A stretch of DNA of 64,000 nt from Schaedlerella glycyrrhizinilytica_A. GTDB taxonomy: Bacteria > Bacillota > Clostridia > Lachnospirales > Lachnospiraceae. The stretch lies in assembly GCF_042852765.1 (NCBI RefSeq), contig NZ_AP031414.1; one strand, given 5' to 3'. The position numbers and the translations under genes are program-made. How positions within the stretch are numbered: the stretch's first letter is position 1; every line of letters begins with the position of its first letter. Shown in pieces: positions 18,394 through 26,888 of this stretch. The notes beneath the pieces are model-generated. The model searched no databases. It saw only the letters and a program-made list of their open reading frames with translations, and had not been told where the DNA came from.

Positions 18394-18846
18394 TTATTTA
18401 TTTTCATGATCTTCCAGACTGCCCAGTCCGATCTTCACAAGTTCCATCAGCCGGTCATACTCCCTCTTTAAATACAAGTACCCGATCAGCGCTTCAAACC
18501 CGGTCGCTCTGCGGTAATCTGTGATCGACTGGTTCTTCGCAGGAGATACCGATCTTGTATTACGTCCCCTGCGGTATACCGCGTGTTCTTCCTCTGTCAA
18601 ATGCGGCTGCATCGCACGCATCATCGCAGACTGTGCAGACGCCTGCACATACTTGCTCGTCTCTTCGTGAAGTTTCTGCACCTGTTTATTTCCTTTGCTG
18701 ATCACCATACTCTTTATGATCAGATCAAACACGCAATCTCCGATATAAGCAAGCACAAGCGGAGAATATACTTCCGCCTCCATATCCGGAAGTCCCAACG
18801 CCTCCCGAATATACTCATGAAAATCCGTTGTTACGCTCTTTTCCAT
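18394..18846 (-). CDS. mrnC: Mini-ribonuclease 3
   Basis: A 150-residue RNase III-like nuclease lacking the double-stranded-RNA-binding domain; in Bacillus it matures 23S rRNA. The catalytic helix reads LAYIGDCVFDL (about residues 29-39) and the second acidic site is in ATGFEALIGYLYL. Its start overlaps the cysS stop by 16 bp, suggesting translational coupling. Confidence 0.95.
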   Translation of the reverse strand: MEKSVTTDFHEYIREALGLPDMEAEVYSPLVLAYIGDCVFDLIIKSMVISKGNKQVQKLHEETSKYVQASAQSAMMRAMQPHLTEEEHAVYRRGRNTRSVSPAKNQSITDYRRATGFEALIGYLYLKREYDRLMELVKIGLGSLEDHENK

Positions 18847-20237
18847 TTCACACCTTCTCTTGTATCTTCCAAAATGATCCCTTTGGCAAGCAGTTCATCG
18901 CGGATTTCATCGGCACGGGCAAAATTGCGCTCTTTTCTCGCCGCCTGACGTTCTGCGATCAACGCTTCGATATCCGCATCCAGCAGATCTTCCTGACGTT
19001 TCGTAATGATTCCGAGCACATCCGATAATTTCACGATCAGATCCAACACGCCCTGCAGATATGCTTTGGAACTTTCCGCACTTGCCGTTGTATTTGCATG
19101 TTTCACCAAGTCAAAGATCGCCGCAACCGCATCCGCCGTGTTGAAGTCGTCCTCCATTGCAGTTTCAAAGTTCTTCACAAATCCCTGCGCCTTTTTCATC
19201 TGTACCTGTTCTTCTTCCGTCAACGTATCCGCAGATGCTTTTTCAAGCAGGAAACGTAAATTATCTGTCGCCGTCACAATACGATCCAGACCATTCTTCG
19301 CCGCTTCCATCAGTTCCGCGCTGAAATTCAGCGGACTTCTGTAATGTGCGCTGAGCATAAAGAAACGGAGCACCTGAAGATCGTATTTTTCTCCGATCTC
19401 TCTTACTGTAAAGAAGTTGCCGAGCGATTTGGACATCTTCCGATTGTCAATATTCAAAAATCCGTTGTGCATCCAATATCTGGAAAACTCTTTGCCGTTC
19501 GCCGCCTCACTCTGTGCGATCTCATTTTCATGATGCGGGAAGATCAGATCCTCTCCTCCTGCATGGATATCGATCTGTTCGCCCAAATATTTTTTGGACA
19601 TCTCGGAGCATTCGATATGCCATCCCGGACGCCCCTCGCCCCACGGAGATTCCCACGCCGGCTCGCCCTCTTTTTTCGGTTTCCAAAGCACAAAATCAAG
19701 TGGATCCTCTTTTTCATCCTCACCGCTTACAAGAAGCGCGCGGTTTCCGGAACGAAGATCATCTAAGTTCTTATGGGACAGTTTCCCGTAATCTTTGAAC
19801 TGTCTCGTACGAAAATATACCGTTCCGTTCTTTGCATACGCGTATCCCTTTTCGATCAATGTGCCGATCAGCTCGATCATTCCGCCGATCTCCTCTGTTG
19901 CCAGCGGATGTGTCGTCGCCGGAAGCACGTTCATATCCGCCATATCTTTTTTGCATTCTTCGATATAACGCTTGGAGATCTCTTCCGCCGTCACGCCCTC
20001 TTCATTTGCTTTTTTGATAATCTTATCGTCCACATCGGTAAAGTTGGATACATAGTTCACATCATATCCTTTGTATTCAAAATATCTTCTCACTGTGTCA
20101 AATACGATCATCGGACGCGCATTTCCGATATGGATATAGTTATATACGGTCGGTCCGCATACATACATACGGACTTTCCCCTCCTCCAACGGAATAAATT
20201 CTTCTTTCTGTTTGGACATTGTATTATATAATTTCAT
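18831..20237 (-). CDS. cysS: Cysteine--tRNA ligase
   Basis: A 468-residue class I synthetase. It has the zinc-binding Cys in YVCGPTVYN, the HIGH variant HIGNARP (about residues 37-43), WHIECSEMS and FPHHENEIAQ contributing further zinc ligands, and KMSKSLGNF near residue 270. Length is standard. It lies 47 bp downstream of cysE, so cysE and cysS are probably a single unit under the cysteine T-box, linking cysteine synthesis to its charging. Confidence 0.97.
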   Translation of the reverse strand: MKLYNTMSKQKEEFIPLEEGKVRMYVCGPTVYNYIHIGNARPMIVFDTVRRYFEYKGYDVNYVSNFTDVDDKIIKKANEEGVTAEEISKRYIEECKKDMADMNVLPATTHPLATEEIGGMIELIGTLIEKGYAYAKNGTVYFRTRQFKDYGKLSHKNLDDLRSGNRALLVSGEDEKEDPLDFVLWKPKKEGEPAWESPWGEGRPGWHIECSEMSKKYLGEQIDIHAGGEDLIFPHHENEIAQSEAANGKEFSRYWMHNGFLNIDNRKMSKSLGNFFTVREIGEKYDLQVLRFFMLSAHYRSPLNFSAELMEAAKNGLDRIVTATDNLRFLLEKASADTLTEEEQVQMKKAQGFVKNFETAMEDDFNTADAVAAIFDLVKHANTTASAESSKAYLQGVLDLIVKLSDVLGIITKRQEDLLDADIEALIAERQAARKERNFARADEIRDELLAKGIILEDTREGVKWKRA

Positions 20238-20284
20238 ATCCTGTGCTCCTTTCTATTTTCACTTTCCCTTTTTACTTTGTATTT

Positions 20285-20992
20285 TTAATCCGCCTTATAT
20301 TCCCGCTCTTTTGCGGAACATTTCGCGTCTTTACAGTGCATACATTTCAGACGGCTTTCCATTTCCAGAAGTTCTTCATGCAGCTGGAAGTTCGCAATCT
20401 GCAACTCTTTGATATCATTCAGCATCGGATCCGGCAGATGCACCTGATCCATATCCGCCTGCGGTACTTTTTTGTCGTTTCTTCGCACGATCCGTCCCGG
20501 AACGCCGACCACAGTACAGTTCGGCGGCACTTCTTCCAGCACAACGGCTCCGGCTCCGATCTTGGAATTTTCCCCAATCGTAAAAGAGCCGAGAATCTTG
20601 GCTCCGGCGCTGACCATCACATTGTCTTTCAAAGTCGGATGACGCTTTCCCTGTTCTTTTCCGGTTCCGCCCAATGTCACTCCCTGATACAGAGTAACAT
20701 TGTCTCCCAAAATTGCGGTTTCTCCGATGATCACACCGCTTCCGTGATCGATAAAAAGCCCCTTGCCGATCGTCGCTCCCGGATGGATCTCGATCCCCGT
20801 CTTTCTCACGCCTCTCTGGGAAATCCATCTCGCCAGAAAATAATGTTTTTTCATATACAGCTTATGCGCGATCCGATAGTGGAGAATCACCTTGAAACTG
20901 GGATACAGCAGCACTTCCATATTCGATTTGATCGCCGGATCCCGCTCCCGGACTACTTGAATCTCTTCTTTGATATAAGATATAATTCCCAT
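20285..20992 (-). CDS. cysE: Serine O-acetyltransferase
   Basis: A 235-residue enzyme making O-acetylserine from serine and acetyl-CoA, the substrate for CysK (58875-59804). The left-handed beta-helix hexapeptide region runs through GIEIHPGATIGKGLFIDHG, GVIIGETAILGDNVTLY, QGVTLGGTGKEQGKRHPTL and GAKILGSFTIGENSKIGAG. The C-terminal tail is longer than in EpsC-type enzymes and contains CMHCKDAKC, a possible metal or redox cysteine cluster. GGAGGAAGC precedes the ATG. It is controlled by a cysteine T-box. Confidence 0.95.
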   Translation of the reverse strand: MGIISYIKEEIQVVRERDPAIKSNMEVLLYPSFKVILHYRIAHKLYMKKHYFLARWISQRGVRKTGIEIHPGATIGKGLFIDHGSGVIIGETAILGDNVTLYQGVTLGGTGKEQGKRHPTLKDNVMVSAGAKILGSFTIGENSKIGAGAVVLEEVPPNCTVVGVPGRIVRRNDKKVPQADMDQVHLPDPMLNDIKELQIANFQLHEELLEMESRLKCMHCKDAKCSAKEREYKAD

Positions 20993-21002
20993 GCTTCCTC
21001 CT

Positions 21003-21300
21003 AAAAAAGAAAACTCCGTCTCAGACTAAGAGACGAAGTTTATCCGCGGTTCCACTCTATTAAAAGAATTAAAACAATCCTTTCACTCACGGCGTGTAAC
21101 GTCCGCCAAACGTACTTTGCTGGCAGCAGAACTTTTTGATCCTTTCCTGTTCCGGATCACTTTTATTCTGCTCTCACAAAGTCAGCTCCCGAATGCACTT
21201 CACAACCGCTCCGCTTAAGACCGCTCTCAGCCGGTGACCGTCTCTCTCTGGAAAGTTTCTGCCGCTGCTACTCTTTTCGTTCTCTGCTTTTTACCTATCT
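21003..21300 (-). promoter_or_regulatory. T-box leader (cysteine) controlling cysE-cysS
   Basis: The minus-strand leader has the T-box core AGAGTGGAACCGCGG (21044-21058 region) followed by a terminator with CTTCGTCTC and GAGACGGAG arms and a T run at 21003-21038. The likely specifier is TGC (plus-strand 21195-21197), in a GAAG-TGC-A context like that of the thrS leader. It should sense uncharged tRNA-Cys. Confidence 0.93.
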
Positions 21301-21307
21301 GCGTTCT

Positions 21308-21336
21308 ATATTATGCAAAAAAAACTATTTTGTCAA
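21308..21336 (-). promoter_or_regulatory. Promoter of the cysE T-box transcript
   Basis: TTGACA (21331-21336) and TAATAT (21308-21313) on the minus strand with a 17-bp spacer. Confidence 0.75.
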
Positions 21337-21370
21337 CCTGTTTTCCTTTTAGTATTCGTATTCGTGCCCT

Positions 21371-22606
21371 TTATACAATCTCATTCAGATAAATTTTATC
21401 GAGCGGCTGTATCTTCTTCAATTCGCCCATCAGTCGTTCACTCAAAAATACATCCGGCTCTTCAGCGACTTCTTCTACACTTTTATATCCAAACAAAAGA
21501 CTGGTCAGCGCCGCGATCGAAAGTACGCCCTCCGAATCTTCTGTCTCCCGGACGTAGATCTTCGCTTCGCAGTCACTCGATCGTTGCTTTTCAACCTCTT
21601 TCGCCACATCCGCCTCTTTCACCGTGTCTTCCCCCTCTTCGATTTCCCCGATCGGAGAGCTTTGCAGTTTCCACACACGGCTGTTCTGCGTCAAAATAGA
21701 ATCCAGCACTGCAAAGGAGCAATCAATCTGTTCTCCTGCTTTTGTTTTCAATAACCGCAGCAGACTTTCCAGGTGCAGGATCCGGACCATGATCGTCGGT
21801 TTCTTCTTCTGAAATTCAACTGTCCCGATTTTTTCTTCTTCGGAAATCCCGGCATAGACAAGCGCTTCTTTTTGCCCGTGCTTTTCACACACCTTACCCA
21901 CTGCCGCCCAGAATTTCGTTTCATATTCTTTCAGATAAAGCGGTTCTCTGATCTCAAGACCATCCTCGTCGCCATATAAAAAACAACCGACGATTTTTTC
22001 TGACCGCTTCAGTATCGCGATCCCGCCATTCTCGCTCTGCTGCTCAAACAGCATCGTCTGATAATACTGTTCATCCCGCACCGCATAGATCTGAAACCGT
22101 TCGGAAAAATACTCCATAAAGAATGCCGCCAGATCCGCTCCGTCGCCGATCCCTGCTTCGGATACAGGAAGAGACTTTTGTTCCTGCTTTTCCACAACCG
22201 TATATTTCCATACATTTTGATCGTATACGAACCGGAAATCATATGGCGTATAGATTGCTTCCGCTGCCGGCATCAAAAAAGTAAACGGCTGTTTTTCCTG
22301 ATACATCGCCTGCATCGCTTTTCGCAGGAGCATCCCCATATATCCCCGTTTCCGGTAAGATTCCTCAGTCGCCACTGCGATGATATACCTGACGTCAAAC
22401 TGCCCCTCTCCTACCTGGATCAAAAAAGGATTCAAATGTAGCATCGAGCGGATTTCCTCATCTTCTTCCACCACATAAACACTATTTTCACGGGTTTTGA
22501 AAAAATAATAATAATCTAAAAATGCTTTACTGTCTTCCTGAAAAACTTTTTCCCAGAGCAAGCGGGTTTTCCCGTGTTCCTGCTGTTTCAACAGCCGTAC
22601 TTCCAT
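21371..22606 (-). CDS. Eis-like GNAT acetyltransferase
   Basis: A 411-residue protein with the three-part Eis layout: an N-terminal GNAT domain with the acetyl-CoA loop in YRKRGYMGMLLR (about residues 85-96), a second GNAT-like fold, and a C-terminal sterol-carrier-like domain. It also has FTFLMPAAEAIYTPYDF, typical of the family. Eis proteins acetylate amines, including aminoglycosides in mycobacteria, but the substrate here is unknown and resistance should not be assumed. GAGGACGAACAG precedes the ATG. Confidence 0.88.
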   Translation of the reverse strand: MEVRLLKQQEHGKTRLLWEKVFQEDSKAFLDYYYFFKTRENSVYVVEEDEEIRSMLHLNPFLIQVGEGQFDVRYIIAVATEESYRKRGYMGMLLRKAMQAMYQEKQPFTFLMPAAEAIYTPYDFRFVYDQNVWKYTVVEKQEQKSLPVSEAGIGDGADLAAFFMEYFSERFQIYAVRDEQYYQTMLFEQQSENGGIAILKRSEKIVGCFLYGDEDGLEIREPLYLKEYETKFWAAVGKVCEKHGQKEALVYAGISEEEKIGTVEFQKKKPTIMVRILHLESLLRLLKTKAGEQIDCSFAVLDSILTQNSRVWKLQSSPIGEIEEGEDTVKEADVAKEVEKQRSSDCEAKIYVRETEDSEGVLSIAALTSLLFGYKSVEEVAEEPDVFLSERLMGELKKIQPLDKIYLNEIV

Positions 22607-22664
22607 CTGTTCGTCCTCTTTTCTTTGATCTTCTGCAATAACTGACCCGATACATTGAAATTTT

Positions 22665-23204
22665 CTATGCCTGACAGCCTGTACATCCGCCGCATCCCTG
22701 CCCCGGCGTCACATCATAGCTGCTGTAATTGGTCGCTTTTTCCAACAGGCAGATTGCCTGTGAGGAGATTCCCTCACCGCTTCCGGTAAATCCCAGTCCT
22801 TCCTCCGTTGTTGCTTTGACGTTGATCTGCTCCAATTCGATATGCAGCGCTTTCGCTATATTTTCCCGCATTGCAGGAATATGCGGAAGCATCTTCGGAC
22901 GCTGGGCGATGATCGTTGCATCGATATTTTCCACAATAAAATGGTTCTCATCCAGCAGTGCCGCCACATGTTCCAGAAGCCGGATACTGGAGATCCCTTT
23001 GTACTGCGGATCCGTATCCGGAAAATGTCTTCCGATATCGCCAAGCGCAGCCGCGCCGAGCAATGCATCCATGATCGCATGAAGCAATACGTCCGCGTCC
23101 GAATGTCCTAGAAGACCTTTTTCATACGGTATTTTTACTCCGCCAAGGATCAGTTCCCTGTTCTCTGTCAATTTATGAACGTCATATCCCATTCCAACAC
23201 GCAT
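22665..23204 (-). CDS. ispF: 2-C-methyl-D-erythritol 2,4-cyclodiphosphate synthase with Cys-rich tail
   Basis: Fifth enzyme of the MEP isoprenoid pathway, forming the cyclodiphosphate with release of CMP. The zinc site Asp/His is in GYDVHKL (residues 6-12), with LGHSDADVLLHA, DIGRHFPDTD and GFTGSGEGISSQA. The core ends near residue 158, the usual length; about 20 extra residues follow, ending GQGCGGCTGCQA with three cysteines. The ATG follows AGGAGAAAT inside the end of the preceding gene, and the two are probably cotranscribed. Confidence 0.95.
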   Translation of the reverse strand: MRVGMGYDVHKLTENRELILGGVKIPYEKGLLGHSDADVLLHAIMDALLGAAALGDIGRHFPDTDPQYKGISSIRLLEHVAALLDENHFIVENIDATIIAQRPKMLPHIPAMRENIAKALHIELEQINVKATTEEGLGFTGSGEGISSQAICLLEKATNYSSYDVTPGQGCGGCTGCQA

Positions 23205-23206
23205 TT

Positions 23207-23785
23207 TTATTTCTCCTCATAATCATTTTCAAGTTCTTCTGATTTTCCGGTTTCTTCTTCCTGTGCAAGATCCAGTTCGATCACATTCGCATCCTCTTCT
23301 CTTGCCGTTTCATTTTTTTGTGTTTCATTTTTCTGTGTTTCGTCTTTTGGTATTTCTTCTGTTTCCTGATCTCCCGGATCTTTTATCTCCGAATCGTCCG
23401 TTTCTTTATCTTCTTTCAGATCCGCTGTGTGCAGATCTGTTTCCGCCAGACTTTTCCCTGCGTCCTCCCGGAGCACCGGCATCGGCGCAGTCCGAAACTT
23501 TGTCTTATCGTGCTGTGGTTTTGCAAATTCCTTTTTGCTGCCGGTCTCTCCACTCGCATCTTTTTTATGCTTATCACCGGAATCCCCCATTGTCAACTGA
23601 TAAAGTGCCCGGATATTCCGGATCGTATACCACACTCCCACTCCCAGGAAGATCACCGCGATCACGGCTTTCATCATATAATCACTCGGTTTATCTCTCA
23701 TCGCCTGTGAAAATAATGCGATCCCCAGATAGGAAAGGTACAATCCCGCCACCATGCGCAGCACAAATCCCGATTTTTTGTTCAT
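23207..23785 (-). CDS. Two-helix membrane protein with long acidic tail
   Basis: A 192-residue protein with two N-terminal hydrophobic helices (about residues 8-28 and 38-58), followed by a polar, mostly Glu/Asp/Lys tail of about 120 residues that includes short NETQK repeats. It starts MNKKSGFVLRM after a good GGAGG site and overlaps the ribosome site of ispF. I do not recognise a family; the tail is probably disordered. Confidence 0.75.
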   Translation of the reverse strand: MNKKSGFVLRMVAGLYLSYLGIALFSQAMRDKPSDYMMKAVIAVIFLGVGVWYTIRNIRALYQLTMGDSGDKHKKDASGETGSKKEFAKPQHDKTKFRTAPMPVLREDAGKSLAETDLHTADLKEDKETDDSEIKDPGDQETEEIPKDETQKNETQKNETAREEDANVIELDLAQEEETGKSEELENDYEEK

Positions 23786-23885
23786 CTGTTTTTTCCTCCG
23801 TATTATGTTTTTGCAACAAATGTCCGAAATGCAAGTTTTTTACATTTCGGACATTCCATTTCTTTTCTATTGGATTTTCCAAAGA

Positions 23886-24944
23886 TTATTTTGTAATGAA
23901 AAGCTGAACCCAATATTCCGTTCCATAAGCGTCTGTATAATGACCGACGCCGATATGGGAATAATCCCCCATAATATTCATATAATGTCCCGGGCTGTTG
24001 AGCCATCCGTTCATTACAGTTGCGGCATCCGTAAATCCTGCCGCAATGTTTTCTCCTGCCGACCAGTACTCAATTCCATATTCTTCCAGAACCGTAAAGC
24101 ACACACTTCCATCCGGTCTGCTATGTGAAAAGGTGCTCACCAGCTCCTCCGCACGTTTTCCTGCCGCCTCTGCCAATGTATAATCATACTGCAGCGCTTC
24201 CAGTTCGTTTGCCGCACGGGCTTCGTTGACCAGCGCCCAGACTTCCTGCTCTTTTAACGCTGAATCATCGCTTACCCAGCAGCCGTCCGCACCGACATAA
24301 TAACCACCGATCCATGTATTCGTCGCCATCACACCATTGTCATACAGATAATAGTTACCAACCCAAGTGCCTGACGCCATCACGCCATTGTCATACATGT
24401 AATACCAATAACCATTGATCGTCTGCCAGCCCGTCATCATATAACCGGCTTCATTAAAGTAATACCAGTTTCCATCGATCATTTCCCAGCTGTTCGTAGT
24501 ATAACCGCCGTCCGCATGGCGATACCACCAACCGTATCCGTCCCGGATCCACTGGCTGCTTCCATATCCTGGGATCCACGCGCCGTCTCCGCCGACATAA
24601 TAATCCCCGATCCATGTGTTCGTCACCATCGCTCCGCTTGCTCCAAGATAATAATTGCCGATCCATGTATTCGCAGCCATCACACCATTGTCATACATGT
24701 AATACCAGGTTCCGCCCAGATTCTGCCAGCCGGTCAGCATGTAACCGCTGCCGTCAAAATAATACCAGCTTCCGTCCACCTGTCTCCAGCCACTTACCGC
24801 ATAGCCTGCGCCGCCGTCTTCCTGAAGCCACCAGCCATATCCATCCTGATGCCACTGAGCTGCCTGTACATCCAAACCTCCTACGATGCCGCCGCCAGCT
24901 GCAAGCACTGCCGCTGTCAAAAGTGCCACAACCTTTTGTTTCAT
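23886..24944 (-). CDS. Secreted CAP-domain protein with choline-binding-type repeats
   Basis: A 352-residue exported protein. A signal peptide (MKQKVVALLTAAVLAAGGG, cleaved near residue 29) is followed by about ten tryptophan/tyrosine-rich cell-wall-binding repeats such as GWRQVDGSWYYFDGSGYML and TWIGNYYLG. A C-terminal CAP/SCP domain has HSRPDGS, GENIAAGF and SPGHYMNIM, carrying the conserved His and Glu residues. The repeats should anchor it to cell-wall polymers. The DNA of the repeats is itself repetitive. The start follows AGGAGGAAG. Confidence 0.92.
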   Translation of the reverse strand: MKQKVVALLTAAVLAAGGGIVGGLDVQAAQWHQDGYGWWLQEDGGAGYAVSGWRQVDGSWYYFDGSGYMLTGWQNLGGTWYYMYDNGVMAANTWIGNYYLGASGAMVTNTWIGDYYVGGDGAWIPGYGSSQWIRDGYGWWYRHADGGYTTNSWEMIDGNWYYFNEAGYMMTGWQTINGYWYYMYDNGVMASGTWVGNYYLYDNGVMATNTWIGGYYVGADGCWVSDDSALKEQEVWALVNEARAANELEALQYDYTLAEAAGKRAEELVSTFSHSRPDGSVCFTVLEEYGIEYWSAGENIAAGFTDAATVMNGWLNSPGHYMNIMGDYSHIGVGHYTDAYGTEYWVQLFITK

Positions 24945-25072
24945 AGACTTCTTCCTCCTATGTCCGATCTGCTTGATCATTTTCTTTTATTTTATTGGAT
25001 TTCTTCGGAAGATGCAAGAAAATTTCTGTATAGTGCCAATATTGCGCCAATATTGTTCCTTGTACACCGACG

Positions 25073-26149
25073 CTAGCGCTTCAAAATATCTAATCTCTTT
25101 TTAAACATCTCCATATATTCCGGGAAATATTGAAACCATTCGTCTTCTATACCACAGATCTGGTTCAAACCAACCCGTTCAACAGCCTGTAATGCAGCTT
25201 GTTTCTGATTCATTCTCTCATCAAAACAAGTCTGACAATTCGCCCCATCCAGTATATCATACATTTGAAAAGATTGATTAAAATCCATTAACGGATGCAG
25301 AGATATTGGTTTATTATTTACATTGTTGACTAATACTCCCCAGTTGCCCCAATGTCGATCCGTATTTCCAATGAGATAATCAACGATATTCATCATATAA
25401 TAATTATATCTATCCAGCGCCAAGATATATTTTTTTATATTCTTTTCATGATTCTGTGCATATATTGCAAATGCTTCCATAGATATAATAGAAACCTCTT
25501 GAGAAGTTATATTCTTACTGATTGTTACAGGTTCATGATCAAATTCCCCTCTATCGTAGATCACTTGATTCACTTTAAAGCATTGACATATTCTGCTTGC
25601 AAGCAATTCTCTTTCTACTGCATCCTGTCCGCCATCTTTTAATAATGAAAATCCTTTGCCCGTTCTTTTCCAGGCTTTCGGAAATACTCCATTTGTAGAC
25701 AAATCTTTTGCAAGATTTTCATTATCTACGGTATATTGTTTACCTCGTAGTGCAATATCTATAAAGATATTCTCCAAATGATTCTCATACAAATTAATTT
25801 CTTCAAATGATATTTTTTCCCCTTTATTGCGCACCCAGAATACATCCGTCAAAGATGCGCACCTATATGACAACGCTATTTTTGCTCTGTCCCTGTCCGT
25901 CACTGCCTGCTGCATTCCAATACTATTTAGAATTTCTTTTGCATATTTTCGATCCAAGGTCAGCACTCTGGTTGCACACCAATAATAAAAATTTGTAATA
26001 TTATTTACAAGTGTATCAATGTCCTCTTCTTCTTCAAGATACAAATTATACGGCATAAAACTTTTATAATATATCTTACATCTTCCGGACATATCAATTT
26101 TTGCCACTCTTCTGTTTTTATGCATAATTTCTAATACATTACCGCTCAT
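25073..26149 (-). CDS. HipA-like kinase-fold protein
   Basis: A 358-residue protein resembling the catalytic part of HipA-type serine/threonine kinases: the ATP-binding lysine in SLLKDGG, ERELLASRI, the catalytic loop LIGNTDRHWGNWG (about residues 255-267), and the metal-binding HPLMDFNQSF. HipA normally has DFD where this has DFN. No HipB-like antitoxin gene is adjacent, so a toxin role is unproven. The gene is clearly more AT-rich than its neighbours and lies beside the tRNA array, suggesting horizontal acquisition. The ATG follows GGGAAGTG. Confidence 0.72.
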   Translation of the reverse strand: MSGNVLEIMHKNRRVAKIDMSGRCKIYYKSFMPYNLYLEEEEDIDTLVNNITNFYYWCATRVLTLDRKYAKEILNSIGMQQAVTDRDRAKIALSYRCASLTDVFWVRNKGEKISFEEINLYENHLENIFIDIALRGKQYTVDNENLAKDLSTNGVFPKAWKRTGKGFSLLKDGGQDAVERELLASRICQCFKVNQVIYDRGEFDHEPVTISKNITSQEVSIISMEAFAIYAQNHEKNIKKYILALDRYNYYMMNIVDYLIGNTDRHWGNWGVLVNNVNNKPISLHPLMDFNQSFQMYDILDGANCQTCFDERMNQKQAALQAVERVGLNQICGIEDEWFQYFPEYMEMFKKRLDILKR

Positions 26150-26276
26150 TGTTATCACTTCCCTTGACGATCATTCTATATTATATTACCATATCCTCTT
26201 TTTTTAAACAACTTCCCCTAAGATCTTCTCCTGCATATCAGGAAACGAAAAACAATCGTATTTTCCATTAAAGCAC

Positions 26277-26307
26277 AAAAAAAGCCCATGACCATGGACT
26301 TTTTTCT
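26277..26307 (-). terminator. Terminator of the tRNA array
   Basis: GTCCATG and CATGGGC arms with a two-base loop, followed by seven or more T residues in the minus direction. Confidence 0.75.
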
Positions 26308-26311
26308 CAAT

Positions 26312-26385
26312 AGCGGAAACTGGATTTGAACCAGCGACACCACGGGTATGAACCGTGTGCTCTAGCCAACTGAGCTATTCCGCCA
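26312..26385 (-). tRNA. tRNA-Met (anticodon CAU), copy 2
   Basis: A 74-nt cloverleaf with acceptor GGCGGAA, anticodon stem CACGG/CCGTG around TTCATAC, and T loop GGTTCAAATCC. It is an elongator-type sequence without the initiator G-C run. A lysidine-modified tRNA-Ile cannot be excluded by eye. Confidence 0.94.
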
Positions 26386-26410
26386 TACACATATAAAATT
26401 GGGTAATATA

Positions 26411-26483
26411 TGGGGCCTACAGGGCTCGAACCTGTGACCCTCTGCTTGTAAGGCAGATGCTCTCCCAGCTGAGCTAAGACCCC
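26411..26483 (-). tRNA. tRNA-Val (anticodon UAC), copy 2
   Basis: A 73-nt cloverleaf with acceptor GGGGTCT/AGGCCCC and anticodon loop TTACAAG. It is part of a duplicated Val-Met unit. Confidence 0.95.
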
Positions 26484-26487
26484 ATAA

Positions 26488-26561
26488 TAGCGGAAACTGG
26501 ATTTGAACCAGCGACACCACGGGTATGAACCGTGTGCTCTAGCCAACTGAGCTATTCCGCC
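26488..26561 (-). tRNA. tRNA-Met (anticodon CAU), copy 1
   Basis: Identical in sequence to the tRNA at 26312-26385 and only four bases from the next tRNA gene. Confidence 0.94.
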
Positions 26562-26585
26562 ATATACATATAAATTGATAATTCA

Positions 26586-26658
26586 TGGGGCCTACAGGGC
26601 TCGAACCTGTGACCCTCTGCTTGTAAGGCAGATGCTCTCCCAGCTGAGCTAAGACCCC
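26586..26658 (-). tRNA. tRNA-Val (anticodon UAC), copy 1
   Basis: Identical to the tRNA at 26411-26483. It is the first gene of the array in transcription order (Val-Met-Val-Met). Confidence 0.95.
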
Positions 26659-26701
26659 GAATTTCAACTTTGCAAGTTGTTTACCCGTAACTTGCTTTGC
26701 T

Positions 26702-26731
26702 ATTATACTATTAATCCCACGGAAATGTCAA
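26702..26731 (-). promoter_or_regulatory. Promoter of the tRNA array
   Basis: TTGACA (26726-26731) and TATAAT (26702-26707) on the minus strand with an 18-bp spacer, 43 bp before the first tRNA. Confidence 0.8.
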
Positions 26732-26828
26732 CGCTATTTTTCATCTTTGTTAAAGTTGCTCTTTTCTCGAAAACGCGATAAATTTTTATACAATTCAAAC
26801 AATTCCGTCCCGTATAAATAACGGCAAC

Positions 26829-26874
26829 ATCCCCTTGGGACGCCGCTTTACTCTGTGCACACCAAGGGGATATT
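26829..26874. other. Hairpin between purL and tRNA array
   Basis: ATCCCCTTGG and CCAAGGGGAT form a ten-base-pair stem around about 26 bases. No long T run follows on the purL-reading strand, so it may be a weak terminator or an RNA-stability element. The remainder of the gap holds nothing else recognisable besides the tRNA promoter. Confidence 0.5.
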
Positions 26875-26888
26875 ACAGTTCCTGTCTC

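Noticed and set aside
21371..22606. Eis-like protein as a further aminoglycoside resistance gene
   Set aside because: The family has varied substrates, and this copy is a chromosomal gene with host-like composition; resistance cannot be claimed.
24300..24880. Repetitive DNA that could suggest a CRISPR or tandem repeat array
   Set aside because: The repeats encode the tryptophan/tyrosine-rich wall-binding units of the CAP protein and lack regular spacers.
26829..26874. Purine riboswitch upstream or downstream of purL
   Set aside because: The hairpin is at the 3' side of purL and lacks the conserved purine-aptamer loops; the 5' side at 30645-30735 shows nothing structured.
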